From contig CAWAIR010000006.1 of assembly GCA_963782045.1 (NCBI GenBank), positions 558,001 through 622,000 on the forward strand: a DNA stretch of 64,000 nt, in the 5' to 3' direction. Numbering within the stretch: position 1 is the first letter of the stretch; every line of letters starts with the position of its first letter. Source of the DNA: CAVSRC01 sp963782045. Lineage in GTDB: Bacteria; Pseudomonadota; Alphaproteobacteria; Rhizobiales; Kaistiaceae. A model generated the notes under the pieces. That model was not told the DNA's origin. It worked only from the letters and a program-made list of their open reading frames with translations, and ran no database searches. This document shows positions 1 through 8,591 of this stretch, piece by piece. The position numbers were made by a program, and so were the translations under genes.

Positions 1-742
1 CGGAAGCCTGCCGCGGATTGCTGACGTGGAAGATGCGCTTCTCGCCGTAGTCGCAAGCCGCTCTTCCCACCCATTGGCCACGAACGTTGAAGGGGGCCAG
101 CGAAAGATCGATGCCGCGCCATGAGCCCGCCGGAATGTCCGTGTTCGGCGGGCTCCCGTTGACGGCATAGTCGTTCGTCAGCAGGCAATGAGGGTATCGC
201 CGCAGGTTCGGGAGGAAGGCGATAATATCGGCGTTGGGCCAGTGCTGGAGAACGTCCTTCATGATGAGAAGGTCGGCCGCCGGCAATCCTCGCCGCACGT
301 CCATTTCCGCGAAGCGGAAGTTGTCGGACGCGAAGCGGCGCGTGTTCTCCAGGACAACCGACGAGACGTCGAGGCCGAGGTAGTCGATCCCACTCCAGTC
401 CATGAACTGCGTCGACTGCCAGTCGCCGCAGCCTGCGTCGACAACGCTCCTGATCCCGTTCTCGCGGATGAATCCCGCAAGCCACGCGTGGTAGGGGCCG
501 GTGTTTTCGGGCGTGGAGCCTCCGCCCGACCCAACCGCCCAGACATTGCAGCGGTAGATGTGGTCGAAGATTTCCTTGTGGGACGCCTTGGAATGCAACT
601 CGCTGCGCAAAGCTTGGATCGAGCTGGCATTTGGGTATCTCTGCGCAAGCCGCCAAGCTTCGTCGAGGGCGGAGCCGATGTTGCCGATCGCCATGCGTGC
701 TCGAACGATGCTGAGGTCCTGTTCACTCGGTTGGTCTTCCAC
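1..742 (-). CDS. SAM-dependent methyltransferase, 3' end cut by window edge
   Basis: Reading the minus strand, one frame stays open to the window edge and encodes a class I S-adenosylmethionine methyltransferase. The glycine-rich motif I is clear (SVVDAGCGDWQST), followed by an acidic strand end (YLGLDVSSVVLENT), a motif DMDVRRG-like turn and LLIMKDVLQHW. The substrate cannot be named. The start is chosen at a GTG (742) because GGAGG sits about five bases upstream; ATG 694 is the alternative. Conserved residues continue to the last base, so the C-terminus lies outside the window. Long plus-strand frames over this interval are shadows. It does not seem tied to the uronate genes that follow. 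Confidence 0.8.
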   Translation of the reverse strand, partial: MEDQPSEQDLSIVRARMAIGNIGSALDEAWRLAQRYPNASSIQALRSELHSKASHKEIFDHIYRCNVWAVGSGGGSTPENTGPYHAWLAGFIRENGIRSVVDAGCGDWQSTQFMDWSGIDYLGLDVSSVVLENTRRFASDNFRFAEMDVRRGLPAADLLIMKDVLQHWPNADIIAFLPNLRRYPHCLLTNDYAVNGSPPNTDIPAGSWRGIDLSLAPFNVRGQWVGRAACDYGEKRIFHVSNPRQAS

Positions 743-923
743 CTGGTCCTCCGCCGTCGCCGCTCGCCGCTCGAAAATCCACGTCCGGCGCCAGCCGAGT
801 ATAGCGTGCCCATGCTGGATGTTCTTGTGCGCGAGACAAGTCTCGGGAGCACGTGGGCCATTGCCCTTGCTAGCGGGCGCCTGGCTACGGCATGTTATCG
901 GTTCGGTCCCCGCCGGCTCCGGC

Positions 924-2204
924 TCACGGCCCCATGAGCAGTTCGGGCAGCCAGGTGCTCAGCGCCGGGATCAGGCTGACGAGCGCCAGCACGACGACGT
1001 TGGCGAGCAGGAAGGGCAACGCGCCGCGGAACACCGAGATGATCGAGTGGCCGGAGATGCTGGCGCAGACGTTGAGGCACATGCCGACCGGTGGCGTCAC
1101 CAGGCCGACGGCGAGCCCCGAGATGAGCACGGCGCCGAACTGGATCGGCGATACGCCGAGCATCTTCAGCGCCGGCAGGAAGACCGGGGTCAAGAGCAGG
1201 ATGGCCGGGCTGACATCGACGAAGAAGCCGATGGCGAGGATGATGACGGCGACCGCCAAGAGCGCGGTCTGCGGCCCAAGCTGCAGTTCCGTGAACAGGA
1301 TGCCGATCATCTCGTTGACGTGCTCGAGCGCCAGGATCCAGGTGAAGACGATCGAGAAGGCGATGATGATCATCACATTGGCGGAGCTGAGGATCGCCTC
1401 GCCGAACAGCCTGGGGAGGTCGCGGAGCTTGAGGCCGCGATAGACGAACAGGCCGGCAAGCAGCGCATAGGCGGCACCGACGGCGGCCAATTCGGTGGCG
1501 GTGGCGATGCCGGTGACCACCGAGCCGACGACGATGAGCGGCATCAGCAGCGCGGGCACCCCGTCGAGCGAGCGGCGCAGGATCTCCTTCAGCGAAAGAT
1601 CGACCTCCTCGCGCGGGTAGTCGTTGCGGTGGGCCAGCACGAGCACGATGCCCATCATGAAGAGGCCGACCAGCACGCCGGCGATGAGACCGCCGAGGAA
1701 CAGCCGGCCGACCAATTCGGAGGCGGCGAAGGCGTAGATGACCATGGGAATCGACGGCGGGATGATCATGCCCATGGTCGATGAGGCGGCGATGATGCCG
1801 GCGGCCACGCGCACCGGGTACTTCTTGCGCTCCATGGCCGGGATCATGACCTGACCGATGGAGGCGGCGTCGGACACCGACGAGCCGGAAATGCCGCCGA
1901 AGACCATCGAGGTGAGCACCGAGACCAGCCCGAGGCCGCCGCGCAGACGACCGACGAACAGCATGCAGAAATCGATCAGCCGCGCGGTCAGGCCGCCATG
2001 GTTCATCAGATGGCCCATGACGATGAACAGCGGCAGCGACAGCATGATCGACGAGTTCATGCCGGCGAAGACGCGCGCCGGCAGAACGGAAATCAACGCC
2101 GGCTGATAGAGGAGGAAATAGAGCAGTCCCGACAGGCCCATCGAAAAGCCGATGGGCACGCCGATGAGCATGAAGACGACCAGGCTGCCGAGGAGGACCA
2201 GCAT
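924..2204 (-). CDS. TRAP transporter large permease (DctM), system 1
   Basis: This 426-aa hydrophobic protein is the large membrane subunit of a tripartite ATP-independent periplasmic transporter, which couples solute uptake to the sodium or proton gradient. It starts with a membrane helix (MLVLLGSLVVFMLIG) and carries the family's GGISGSSVSDAASIG and MIIPPSIPMVIYA segments; length fits the roughly 12-helix DctM family. It follows the small permease by seven bases in an operon dctP-dctQ-dctM. The substrate is inferred, from the nearby KdgF/KduI/KduD genes, to be a uronate or a related sugar acid. Confidence 0.93.
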   Translation of the reverse strand: MLVLLGSLVVFMLIGVPIGFSMGLSGLLYFLLYQPALISVLPARVFAGMNSSIMLSLPLFIVMGHLMNHGGLTARLIDFCMLFVGRLRGGLGLVSVLTSMVFGGISGSSVSDAASIGQVMIPAMERKKYPVRVAAGIIAASSTMGMIIPPSIPMVIYAFAASELVGRLFLGGLIAGVLVGLFMMGIVLVLAHRNDYPREEVDLSLKEILRRSLDGVPALLMPLIVVGSVVTGIATATELAAVGAAYALLAGLFVYRGLKLRDLPRLFGEAILSSANVMIIIAFSIVFTWILALEHVNEMIGILFTELQLGPQTALLAVAVIILAIGFFVDVSPAILLLTPVFLPALKMLGVSPIQFGAVLISGLAVGLVTPPVGMCLNVCASISGHSIISVFRGALPFLLANVVVLALVSLIPALSTWLPELLMGP

Positions 2205-2211
2205 CCCGGCC

Positions 2212-2727
2212 TCACGTGCCGTCGGTGCGCGCCGCCAGCGCCAGGGCGGCGAGGCGCGTCAGACAGAACAGGACGGCGAACAGGCAGCCGATGGGAATGG
2301 CGACCTCGACCAGCCACTCCGGCGTGTGCAGCACCGGGTCACGGCTGTTGCCGACCACGCCAATCCAGTCGAGGCTGTACCAGAAGAGGAAGACGTGGAG
2401 GGCGCCGATGAGCACCAGGTCGAGCATCTCCACGGCGTTGCGCGCCTGCAGCGGCAAGAGAGCGATCAGGCTGTCGATGCGGATGTGCTTGCCGCGGGCG
2501 ATATCGACGGCGGCACCGAGCGCGGTGGTGTAGATGAACAGCATGACCGTCGTCTCGCTGCCGCCGACGATCGTGCTGTTGAAGCCGTAGCGCAGCACCA
2601 CCAGGACCACGATGAGCACGAAGATGAACGCGAAGATCGCGGTCAGCAGCACCCGCAGGGCCTGCACCAGAATATGCTCCAGGCGCAGGACGAAATGCGT
2701 CGGTGCGGCAGGGGCTGGGTCGGTCAT
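2212..2727 (-). CDS. TRAP transporter small permease (DctQ), system 1
   Basis: The 171-aa protein has four predicted membrane segments, including AIFAFIFVLIVVLVVLRY and a C-terminal GCLFAVLFCLTRLAALAL, the layout of the DctQ subunit that pairs with DctM in TRAP transporters. The ATG at 2727 gives a short hydrophilic N-terminus before the first helix. It lies between the binding protein and DctM on the same strand. The 90-base gap to the binding-protein gene holds a strong hairpin, which may set a lower membrane-subunit level. Confidence 0.92.
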   Translation of the reverse strand: MTDPAPAAPTHFVLRLEHILVQALRVLLTAIFAFIFVLIVVLVVLRYGFNSTIVGGSETTVMLFIYTTALGAAVDIARGKHIRIDSLIALLPLQARNAVEMLDLVLIGALHVFLFWYSLDWIGVVGNSRDPVLHTPEWLVEVAIPIGCLFAVLFCLTRLAALALAARTDGT

Positions 2728-2756
2728 GGCTGGCGCCTGGGCGCTGCTTCCTTCAG

Positions 2757-2809
2757 CTCCCGGCGTCCGGAGGGTGTGTTTGTGCGCACCCTCCGGAGCC
2801 TGCCGGGAG
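2757..2809 (-). promoter_or_regulatory. Intercistronic stem-loop between dctP and dctQ (system 1)
   Basis: The arm CTCCCGGC-GTCCGGAGGGTG (2757-2776) pairs with CACCCTCCGGAG-CCT-GCCGGGAG (2787-2809) around a nine-base loop. It lies eight bases past the dctP stop on the transcribed strand and has no T-run. It is probably a processing, stabilising or attenuating hairpin that favours binding-protein mRNA over permease mRNA. Confidence 0.7.
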
Positions 2810-2817
2810 GCGGTCGC

Positions 2818-3804
2818 CTACTTGCCGGCGGCGATCGCCTGCTGGATCTCGTCTTCGGTGAAGGTGCCGCTCTCGATGTAGGCATCCCATACCGGCCGTA
2901 CCGCTGCGATGAACTTGGCGCGGTTTTCCGGGGTGACCTCGTTGATCGCGATCTTGTCCTTGAGGAAGGCGAGGTAGTCGGCCTCGGAGGCCAGCCAGTT
3001 CTCGTCGCTCCAGGCCATGGCGTCCCGGGCCGCCTTGTCGAACACGGCCTTCAGGTCACCCGGCAGGGCCTGATACCAGGCGAGGTTGACGACGAAGGGA
3101 TCCGGGTGGATCTGGTAGTTCACCAGCGACATGTATTTCTGCGCTTCGTAGAACTTCATCACCACGACGTTCGAGGGCGGGTTCTCCTGGCCGTCGACCA
3201 CGCCGGTCTTCAGCGCCATGTAGACTTCGCCGTAGGGGATCGAGGTCGGGTTGGCGCCGAGAGTCTGGAACGTCTTGACGATGGTCTCGATGCCCGGCGT
3301 GCGGATCTTCAGGCCGGCGACATCCTCCGGGCCGTTGATCGGGTGCTTGTTGTTGGTGATCTGGCGGAAGCCGCCGGCAACGCCGGTGGCGGGAATGTAG
3401 TAGCCGTTGGCCTCGGCCGCCTTGGCGATGGCCGTGCCGAAATCGCTGCGCATGGCCTTCAGGACGGCGGCGGTGTTGTCGTAGAGGAACGGCAGCGTGT
3501 AGATCAGAAACTTGTCGTTGGCCTTGGTGAAGGCGCCGCCCCTGGTGCCCTGGACGGTGCCCATCTTCACCATGTCCATCACCTCGGGCTCGCTGCCGAG
3601 CTGGCTACCGCTGAAGACCTCGACGGCAATGCGGCCGCTGCTGGCCTTCTCCAGCGCGTCCTTGAACATCAGCATGGACTTGTGCCGGACCGAATCGACC
3701 GGCTGCGAATGGGCGAACTTGAAGTTGAATTCCGCCGCCATGGCGGGAAAGGCCAGCGCCAGGCCGGCCGCCACCATGACCGCGCGCACAAGTGCTTTCT
3801 GCAT
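2818..3804 (-). CDS. TRAP transporter periplasmic binding protein (DctP), system 1
   Basis: The 328-aa protein has a Sec signal peptide (MQKALVRAVMVAAGLALA ending AMAA) and the DctP/SBP_bac_7 fold. The family core appears as GLKIRTPGIETIVKTFQTLG and IPYGEVYMALKTGVVDGQE, where the conserved arginine normally grips a ligand carboxylate. GGGAGG precedes the ATG at 3804. It is the first gene of dctP-dctQ-dctM and reads away from the TetR-like gene at 4325. A sugar-acid ligand is likely from context; the exact ligand is unknown. Confidence 0.93.
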   Translation of the reverse strand: MQKALVRAVMVAAGLALAFPAMAAEFNFKFAHSQPVDSVRHKSMLMFKDALEKASSGRIAVEVFSGSQLGSEPEVMDMVKMGTVQGTRGGAFTKANDKFLIYTLPFLYDNTAAVLKAMRSDFGTAIAKAAEANGYYIPATGVAGGFRQITNNKHPINGPEDVAGLKIRTPGIETIVKTFQTLGANPTSIPYGEVYMALKTGVVDGQENPPSNVVVMKFYEAQKYMSLVNYQIHPDPFVVNLAWYQALPGDLKAVFDKAARDAMAWSDENWLASEADYLAFLKDKIAINEVTPENRAKFIAAVRPVWDAYIESGTFTEDEIQQAIAAGK

Positions 3805-4324
3805 AGGAACCTCCCATCTGTTGCCGACGGATCAACGCCCCAGACGGGTTGCCCGGCGGCCTAGCGATCGGCCGTTCGACCGAGTCGGTTCGCGCGCCGG
3901 CCGACGCCGACGAACCCCTCACCAGGCGCTCTGCCGGCCCCCGATCGGGGCTTCGCCAGCCTGGCATTTCTGCCAAGAGCAGGCCGGGCCGGGCGCGGCG
4001 CCACGACCAGAGCCAAAACCTACTCGTAGGTCGTGTCAATGCCAAAGGCCACCCACTGGGCGAAACGCGACAACGGGCCGCACATCTGGAATACAAGATA
4101 GCCATAAGGCGCGGTCGATGGGAATAAGATCAATGTTTTCAGCCAATTAAAGCCAATTCGCAGGGGTTCCTGGGCCCCGTTTCGCCGACCGGCGGATGCG
4201 CACAGCGCGCCACCGCGACCTCCGCGGCGCTTGTTGACTCCACCGCCGGAGGTGTAGAACCCCATACTGGCCAGCCGAAATCCATACCCTCCATACCGGA
4301 ATTCGGGGGCAGGGGAGTGCATGC
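3805..4324. promoter_or_regulatory. Divergent intergenic region with palindromes and short direct repeats
   Basis: This 520-base stretch separates the divergent dctP and TetR-like genes and contains no convincing gene. It holds two clean palindromes, TGGCA-TTTC-TGCCA (3962-3975) and ACCTAC-TC-GTAGGT (4018-4031). A direct repeat AGCCAATT occurs twice at about 4141-4158, and CCATAC occurs three times between about 4262 and 4296 just before the regulator. These are candidate operators for the adjacent TetR-like protein or the nearby GntR protein. No promoter hexamers could be assigned with confidence. Confidence 0.5.
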
Positions 4325-5257
4325 GTGACGACGCTTCCGAAGAATGTCCGCATCGGACGCAATGGCCGCATCGGCATCCTTAAGAAGGTGCCGCGCGATC
4401 TGTGGGCCCATCCGCACTATGCCGCCCGCGCCAAGGTCATCGAGCGTTCGACCGGTACGGCCGACAGAGACGCTGGGGTCGCCGTCGCGCGCTCCATGCT
4501 GAACGCGCTGGAGGAGGAGTTCGCCGCGGCGCGCGCCGAGCGTCCCCACCAGAACGGCGGTGGCAACGGGTCGGCGGCGCGGCCCGCGGGGCCGCCGGCC
4601 GAGGAGGGCGAGGACCAGAGGCCGCGCCCGAGGCAGCGCGTCTCATCCAAGGTCGGCGAGCGGACGCGGCGCGAGATCCTCGCGGCGGCCATGCAGGAGT
4701 TCGCCGCCAAGGGGTTCAGCGGCGCCCGCGTCGACGCCATCGCCGCCAACACCAGCACCACCAAGCCGATGATCTACTATCACTTCGGCAGCAAGGAGCG
4801 GCTCTATGCCGCCGTCATGGAAGAGGCCTATGGCGGCGTGCGCTCGACCGAGCAGGGGCTGCATCTGGATGCGCTGCCGCCGTGGGAGGCCATGCGGCGC
4901 CTGGTCGAGGCGACCTTCGACTATCACGCCGAGCATCCGGACTATGTGCGCCTGATCAGCGTCGAGAACATCGAGAAGGGGCGTCATATCGACAACCGGC
5001 CCTCCCTGGTCGAGCGCAATGCCATCGCGCTCGCCATGGTGCGCGACGTGCTCGAGCGCGGCGAGCGTGACGGCGCCTTCCGCACCGGCATCAGCCCCTG
5101 GCACCTGCACTTCATGATCAGCGCGCTGTGCTTCATGCGCGTGTCGAACCGCTATTCGATGCGGGCCGTGTTCGAGAAGGACCTGTGGGAAGCGGACGAC
5201 GTGCCCGTGCAACGCCAGATGATCGTCGAGACGATCCTGCGCTATGTGAGCCCGTGA
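4325..5257 (+). CDS. TetR-family regulator with an integrase-like N-terminal domain
   Basis: The 310-aa protein has two parts. Residues about 115-160 form a TetR helix-turn-helix (TRREILAAAMQEFAAKGF, then TTKPMIYYHFGSKERLY), followed by an all-alpha ligand/dimer domain. Residues 1-75 are not typical of TetR. The segment RNGRIGILKKVPRDLWAH, then IERSTGTADRDAG and ALEEEFAAAR, resembles the short basic N-terminal domain (DUF6538-like) of tyrosine recombinases. A low-complexity Gly/Ala/Pro linker joins the parts. The start is GTG 4325 with AGGGGAG upstream. It probably controls the divergent TRAP operon or the convergent kdu genes. Confidence 0.85.
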   Translation: MTTLPKNVRIGRNGRIGILKKVPRDLWAHPHYAARAKVIERSTGTADRDAGVAVARSMLNALEEEFAAARAERPHQNGGGNGSAARPAGPPAEEGEDQRPRPRQRVSSKVGERTRREILAAAMQEFAAKGFSGARVDAIAANTSTTKPMIYYHFGSKERLYAAVMEEAYGGVRSTEQGLHLDALPPWEAMRRLVEATFDYHAEHPDYVRLISVENIEKGRHIDNRPSLVERNAIALAMVRDVLERGERDGAFRTGISPWHLHFMISALCFMRVSNRYSMRAVFEKDLWEADDVPVQRQMIVETILRYVSP

Positions 5258-5333
5258 GGCGCGACAGGTCACGGTCGCCACGGCCGGGCGGCCGCCTGTC
5301 GTTTCATCGCAAAGCGATGTCCGCCTCTTCGCC

Positions 5334-5367
5334 GGGGCGGCGCCGGCCCGAAGGCCGACACCGCCCC
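5334..5367 (-). terminator. Hairpin downstream of kduD, candidate terminator
   Basis: Arms GGGGCGGCGCCGGCC (5334-5348) and GGCCGACACCGCCCC (5353-5367) pair around CGAA. On the minus-strand RNA the two imperfect positions become G-U pairs. It sits 16 bases past the kduD stop, between convergent kduD and the TetR-like gene. No U-tract follows. A second small hairpin, CATCGC-AAA-GCGATG, lies at 5305-5319. Confidence 0.55.
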
Positions 5368-5383
5368 CCCTGGCGGGAGGAAT

Positions 5384-6130
5384 TCAGCGCGCCAGCCAGC
5401 CGCCGTCGACGTTGAAGACGGCGCCGTGCACGTAGCCGGCCGCCGGCGAGGCGAGGAAGACGGCGGCGCCGGCGATATCCTCGGGATCGCCCCAGCGCCC
5501 GGCCGGGATGCGCTCGAGGATCGCCTGGCTGCGGGCGGCGTCGGCGCGCAGCGGCGCCGTGTTGTTGGTGGCGATATAGCCGGGGGCGATGGCGTTGACG
5601 TTGATGCCCTTGGCCGCCCATTCGCAGGCCAGCAGCCTGGTGAGGCCCGCCACGCCGCTCTTGGAGGCGGTGTAGGAGGGTATGCGGATGCCGCCCTGGA
5701 AGGAGAGCAGCGAGGCGATGTTGATGATGACGCCGGTGCCGCCGCGCCCGATGAGGGCACGGGCAAAGGCCTGGGACAGGAAGAAGACCGCCTTCAGGTT
5801 GATGTCGATCACGTCATCCCAGTCCTTCTCGGTGAAATCGAGGAAGTCGGCGCGACGGATGATGCCGGCGCAGTTGACCAGGATGTCGACCTCGCCGGCC
5901 TTGGCCATCACCTGGTCGATGGCGCCGCGCTGGGTGAGGTCGCTCTGGATTTGGGCTGCGTCGCCGCCGGCGCCGGTGATGCTCTGGACCGTCGTGTCGG
6001 AAGGAACGATGTCGACGCAGACGATGCCGGCGCCGGCCGCCGCCATGGCTACGGCGATCGCCTGGCCGATGCCGGTCGAGGCGCCGGTGATGAGGGCGCG
6101 GCGCCCGGTGAGGGAGAAATCGACGCTCAT
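5384..6130 (-). CDS. kduD: 2-dehydro-3-deoxy-D-gluconate 5-dehydrogenase (KduD-like SDR)
   Basis: The 248-aa short-chain dehydrogenase would reduce 2,5-diketo-3-deoxygluconate to 2-keto-3-deoxygluconate with NAD(P)H in the cytoplasm. It shows the cofactor motif ITGASTGIGQAI, the NCAG motif, a catalytic Tyr-x3-Lys in YTASKSGVAG and the terminal FNVDGGW typical of KduD. The ATG at 6130 is taken because GGAGGACCTGAG precedes it and it overlaps the end of kduI by four bases. An open frame continues upstream through kduI and kdgF, but that is an antisense-free shadow, not a fusion. Assignment to KduD rather than another SDR rests on the neighbours. Confidence 0.88.
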   Translation of the reverse strand: MSVDFSLTGRRALITGASTGIGQAIAVAMAAAGAGIVCVDIVPSDTTVQSITGAGGDAAQIQSDLTQRGAIDQVMAKAGEVDILVNCAGIIRRADFLDFTEKDWDDVIDINLKAVFFLSQAFARALIGRGGTGVIINIASLLSFQGGIRIPSYTASKSGVAGLTRLLACEWAAKGINVNAIAPGYIATNNTAPLRADAARSQAILERIPAGRWGDPEDIAGAAVFLASPAAGYVHGAVFNVDGGWLAR

Positions 6131-6957
6131 CTCAGGTCCTCCATGGCCACCGCATCCATGTCGGTGAAGCCGACATTGTCGCCGGCCATGGCCCAGATGA
6201 AGCTGTAGGCAGCGGTGCCGGAGCCGCAATGGATCGACCAGGACGGCGAGACGACGGCTTCCTCGTTGGCCATGACAAGGTGGCGCGTCTCGGCGGGCTC
6301 GCCCATCATGTGGAAGACGCGCTGCTTCTCGCTGAGGCCGAAGTAGAGATAGATCTCGGAGCGGCGATCGTGGGTGTGGGCGGGCATGGTGTTCCAGGTC
6401 GAGCCGGGTGCCAGCGTGGTCATCCCCATGACGACCTGACAGGTCGGCAGGACGCCGGGGTGAATGTACTGGCGCAGGACCCGTTTGTTGGCCTCTTCCG
6501 CGCTGCCCAGGTCGAGCCGTGTCGCCTCGTCGGGGCGCACGACGCGGCTGGGGAAGGCCCGGTGGGCCGGCGCCGAGATCAGATAGAAGCGGCCCTTGCC
6601 GGAAAACGTAACCGGCCCGGAGCCCATCGACAGATAGAGCATGTCGCCGTAGGCGAGATCGTAGCTGGTGCCGGCGGCGGCGACCTTGCCGGCCTCGCCG
6701 ATATTGGCGACGACCAGCTCGCGGCGTTCGAGCAGGGTCGAGGTGCCGGTGTTCTCGACCGCATCGAGCACCAGATCGCTGCCGTCGGGCACGGCGGCGC
6801 CGGTGATCATGCGGTCGTCGTGGGTGTAGACGAGCTTGATGGCGCCGGGCTGGAACAGACCGGACATGAGGAAGCGAGCGCGCAGGCCTTCGGTATCGAG
6901 GGCGCGCACGCCGACCGGATCCACGGCATGGCGGATTTGGACAGGAGTCATTGGCAA
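6127..6957 (-). CDS. kduI: 5-dehydro-4-deoxy-D-glucuronate isomerase
   Basis: The 276-aa cupin-type isomerase converts 4-deoxy-5-ketouronate (DKI) to 2,5-diketo-3-deoxygluconate. The metal-binding cupin segment MPAHTHDRRSEIYLYFG lies near residues 190-207, and SWSIHCGSG supplies a further histidine; the N-terminal RARFLMSGLF is also typical of KduI. It lies between kdgF and kduD and shares ATGA with kduD, so the two are translationally coupled. Together with kdgF it gives the standard route from unsaturated uronates released by pectin or glycosaminoglycan lyases. Confidence 0.95.
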   Translation of the reverse strand: MPMTPVQIRHAVDPVGVRALDTEGLRARFLMSGLFQPGAIKLVYTHDDRMITGAAVPDGSDLVLDAVENTGTSTLLERRELVVANIGEAGKVAAAGTSYDLAYGDMLYLSMGSGPVTFSGKGRFYLISAPAHRAFPSRVVRPDEATRLDLGSAEEANKRVLRQYIHPGVLPTCQVVMGMTTLAPGSTWNTMPAHTHDRRSEIYLYFGLSEKQRVFHMMGEPAETRHLVMANEEAVVSPSWSIHCGSGTAAYSFIWAMAGDNVGFTDMDAVAMEDLR

Positions 6958-6962
6958 AGCCT

Positions 6963-7292
6963 CTATTGCTCAGCGATGAAATCGTCGCGCCGCGGCGTGA
7001 AGCTGTCGACCAGACGGCCGGATTCGAGGCACTGGCAGCCGTGCTCGGCATTGGGCGGGACGATGAAGCAGTCGCCGGGGCCGACCTCGAAGGTCTCGCC
7101 GGCGACGGTGAAGGAAAAGCGGCCGGATTGAACCAGCGTCGCCTGGATGTGCGGATGATGGTGCGGCGCGCCGCGCGCGCCGGCTGCAAAGTCGTTCGCC
7201 ACGACCATAAGTTCCGGGCTGTCGGCGAGAACCTGGCGGGTGACGCCTTGAGCGGCGGCGACGGGATGAAACGAGCGGGTCGAAAGGGACAT
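6963..7292 (-). CDS. kdgF: KdgF-like cupin, unsaturated uronate ring opening
   Basis: The 109-aa single-domain cupin has the two expected motifs, HHHPHIQATLVQSGRF and VGPGDCFIVPPNAEHG, giving a three-His/one-acid style metal site. KdgF proteins speed conversion of 4,5-unsaturated uronates to the linear ketone used by KduI. The length matches the family (about 110 aa). It is six bases from kduI and follows the second TRAP operon, so importer and first enzyme are probably co-transcribed. Small cupins are a broad class, and the name depends on the kduI-kduD context. Confidence 0.85.
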   Translation of the reverse strand: MSLSTRSFHPVAAAQGVTRQVLADSPELMVVANDFAAGARGAPHHHPHIQATLVQSGRFSFTVAGETFEVGPGDCFIVPPNAEHGCQCLESGRLVDSFTPRRDDFIAEQ

Positions 7293-7304
7293 GGTGGGGA
7301 CCCT

Positions 7305-8588
7305 TTAGTGGTGGAAGAGGGACGGCAGCCAGAGCGACGTGACCGGGATGTAGGTCACCACCATCAGGGCTATGAAGGCGGCCAGATAGAACGGCCAAAT
7401 GGAGCGCACCGCGTCCTGGATGGGGATCTTGCCGACAGCGCAGCCGACGAACAGCACGGTGCCGACCGGCGGCGTGCACAGGCCGATGCCGAGGTTGAGG
7501 ATCAGGATAATGCCGAAGTGCACGGGATCGACGTGGAAGGCCTGCGCCACCGGCAGGAAGATCGGCGTGGTGATGACGATCAGCGGCGCCATGTCCATGA
7601 ACGTGCCGAGGACCAGCAGCACCAGGTTGATCAGCATCAGGATGACGATCGGATTGTTCGAGATCGTCTGCAGCAGGTGGATCAACTCGGCCGGCACGTG
7701 AAGATAGGCGAGCAGCCAGCCGAAGGCATTGGCGCTGCCGATGACCAGAAGCACCATGGCGGTCGTGCGCACCGCGCCAAGCGTCGCCTCGACAAAGGCC
7801 TTGAAGGTCAGCGTGCGGTAGACGAGCGTCGTCACCAGGATGGCGTAAACGACGGCGATGTTGGAGCTCTCGGTCGCGGTGAAGATGCCGGAGCGGACGC
7901 CGCCGAAGATGATGGCCACCAGCAGGAGGCCGGGCACGGCGTTGACGAAGATGCGCCCAAGCGCGCGCAAACCAGGAAATTCCTCGGTGGGATAGCCGCG
8001 GCGCGAAGCCACGAAATAAGCGGCGACCATCAGCGAAAACGCAAGGATCAGGCCGGGAATGATGCCGGCGGTGAACAGGTCGGCGATGGAGATTTTGCCG
8101 CCGCCCGCGATCGAATAGATGATCAGGTTCTGCGACGGCGGGATCATCAGCGCGATGAGGGCGGCCGTGACGGTGATGTTGACCGAATAGTCGGCGCCAT
8201 AGCCGCGGGCGCGCATCTGCGGAATCATGATGGTGCCAACGGCCGAAGCATCGGCCGCGGCGGAGCCGGAGACGCCGCCGAACATCACGCTGGTCAGGAT
8301 GTTCACCTGACCGAGACCGCCCTTGAAGTGACCGACCAGAGCTCCGGCCAGGTCAACCAGGCGGCGGGCGATGTCGCCGCGCACCATGAGGTCGCCCGAA
8401 TAGATGAAGAACGGGATGGCCATCAGCGAGAAGATCTCGACGCCGGAATTCATGCGCTGGAAGACGATGACCGGCGGGAGGTCGAGATAGAGCACCGTGG
8501 CGAAGCTGGCGATGCCGAGGCAGAACGCAACCGGCGTGCCGATGATGAGCAGGAAGGCGAAAGTTCCGAACAGGACCCAGAGGACCAT
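7305..8588 (-). CDS. TRAP transporter large permease (DctM), system 2
   Basis: This 427-aa polytopic membrane protein starts with MVLWVLFGTFAFLLIIG and carries GGVSGSAAADASAVGT and MIPPSQNLIIYS, the same signature segments as the DctM at 924-2204. It is the large permease of the second TRAP system. The gene lies three bases after the small permease and 12 bases before kdgF, which ties this transporter directly to unsaturated-uronate catabolism. Confidence 0.94.
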   Translation of the reverse strand: MVLWVLFGTFAFLLIIGTPVAFCLGIASFATVLYLDLPPVIVFQRMNSGVEIFSLMAIPFFIYSGDLMVRGDIARRLVDLAGALVGHFKGGLGQVNILTSVMFGGVSGSAAADASAVGTIMIPQMRARGYGADYSVNITVTAALIALMIPPSQNLIIYSIAGGGKISIADLFTAGIIPGLILAFSLMVAAYFVASRRGYPTEEFPGLRALGRIFVNAVPGLLLVAIIFGGVRSGIFTATESSNIAVVYAILVTTLVYRTLTFKAFVEATLGAVRTTAMVLLVIGSANAFGWLLAYLHVPAELIHLLQTISNNPIVILMLINLVLLVLGTFMDMAPLIVITTPIFLPVAQAFHVDPVHFGIILILNLGIGLCTPPVGTVLFVGCAVGKIPIQDAVRSIWPFYLAAFIALMVVTYIPVTSLWLPSLFHH

Positions 8589-8591
8589 GGC

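Noticed and set aside
188..1784. Plus-strand open frames over the methyltransferase and first DctM gene
   Set aside because: The minus strand carries motif-bearing proteins through the same bases; the plus frames lack any family features.
5384..7189. A 601-residue minus-strand frame that could suggest a KdgF/KduI-KduD fusion
   Set aside because: Only the last 248 residues are protein-like. KduI and KdgF are in other frames with their own starts, so the upstream part is a shadow.
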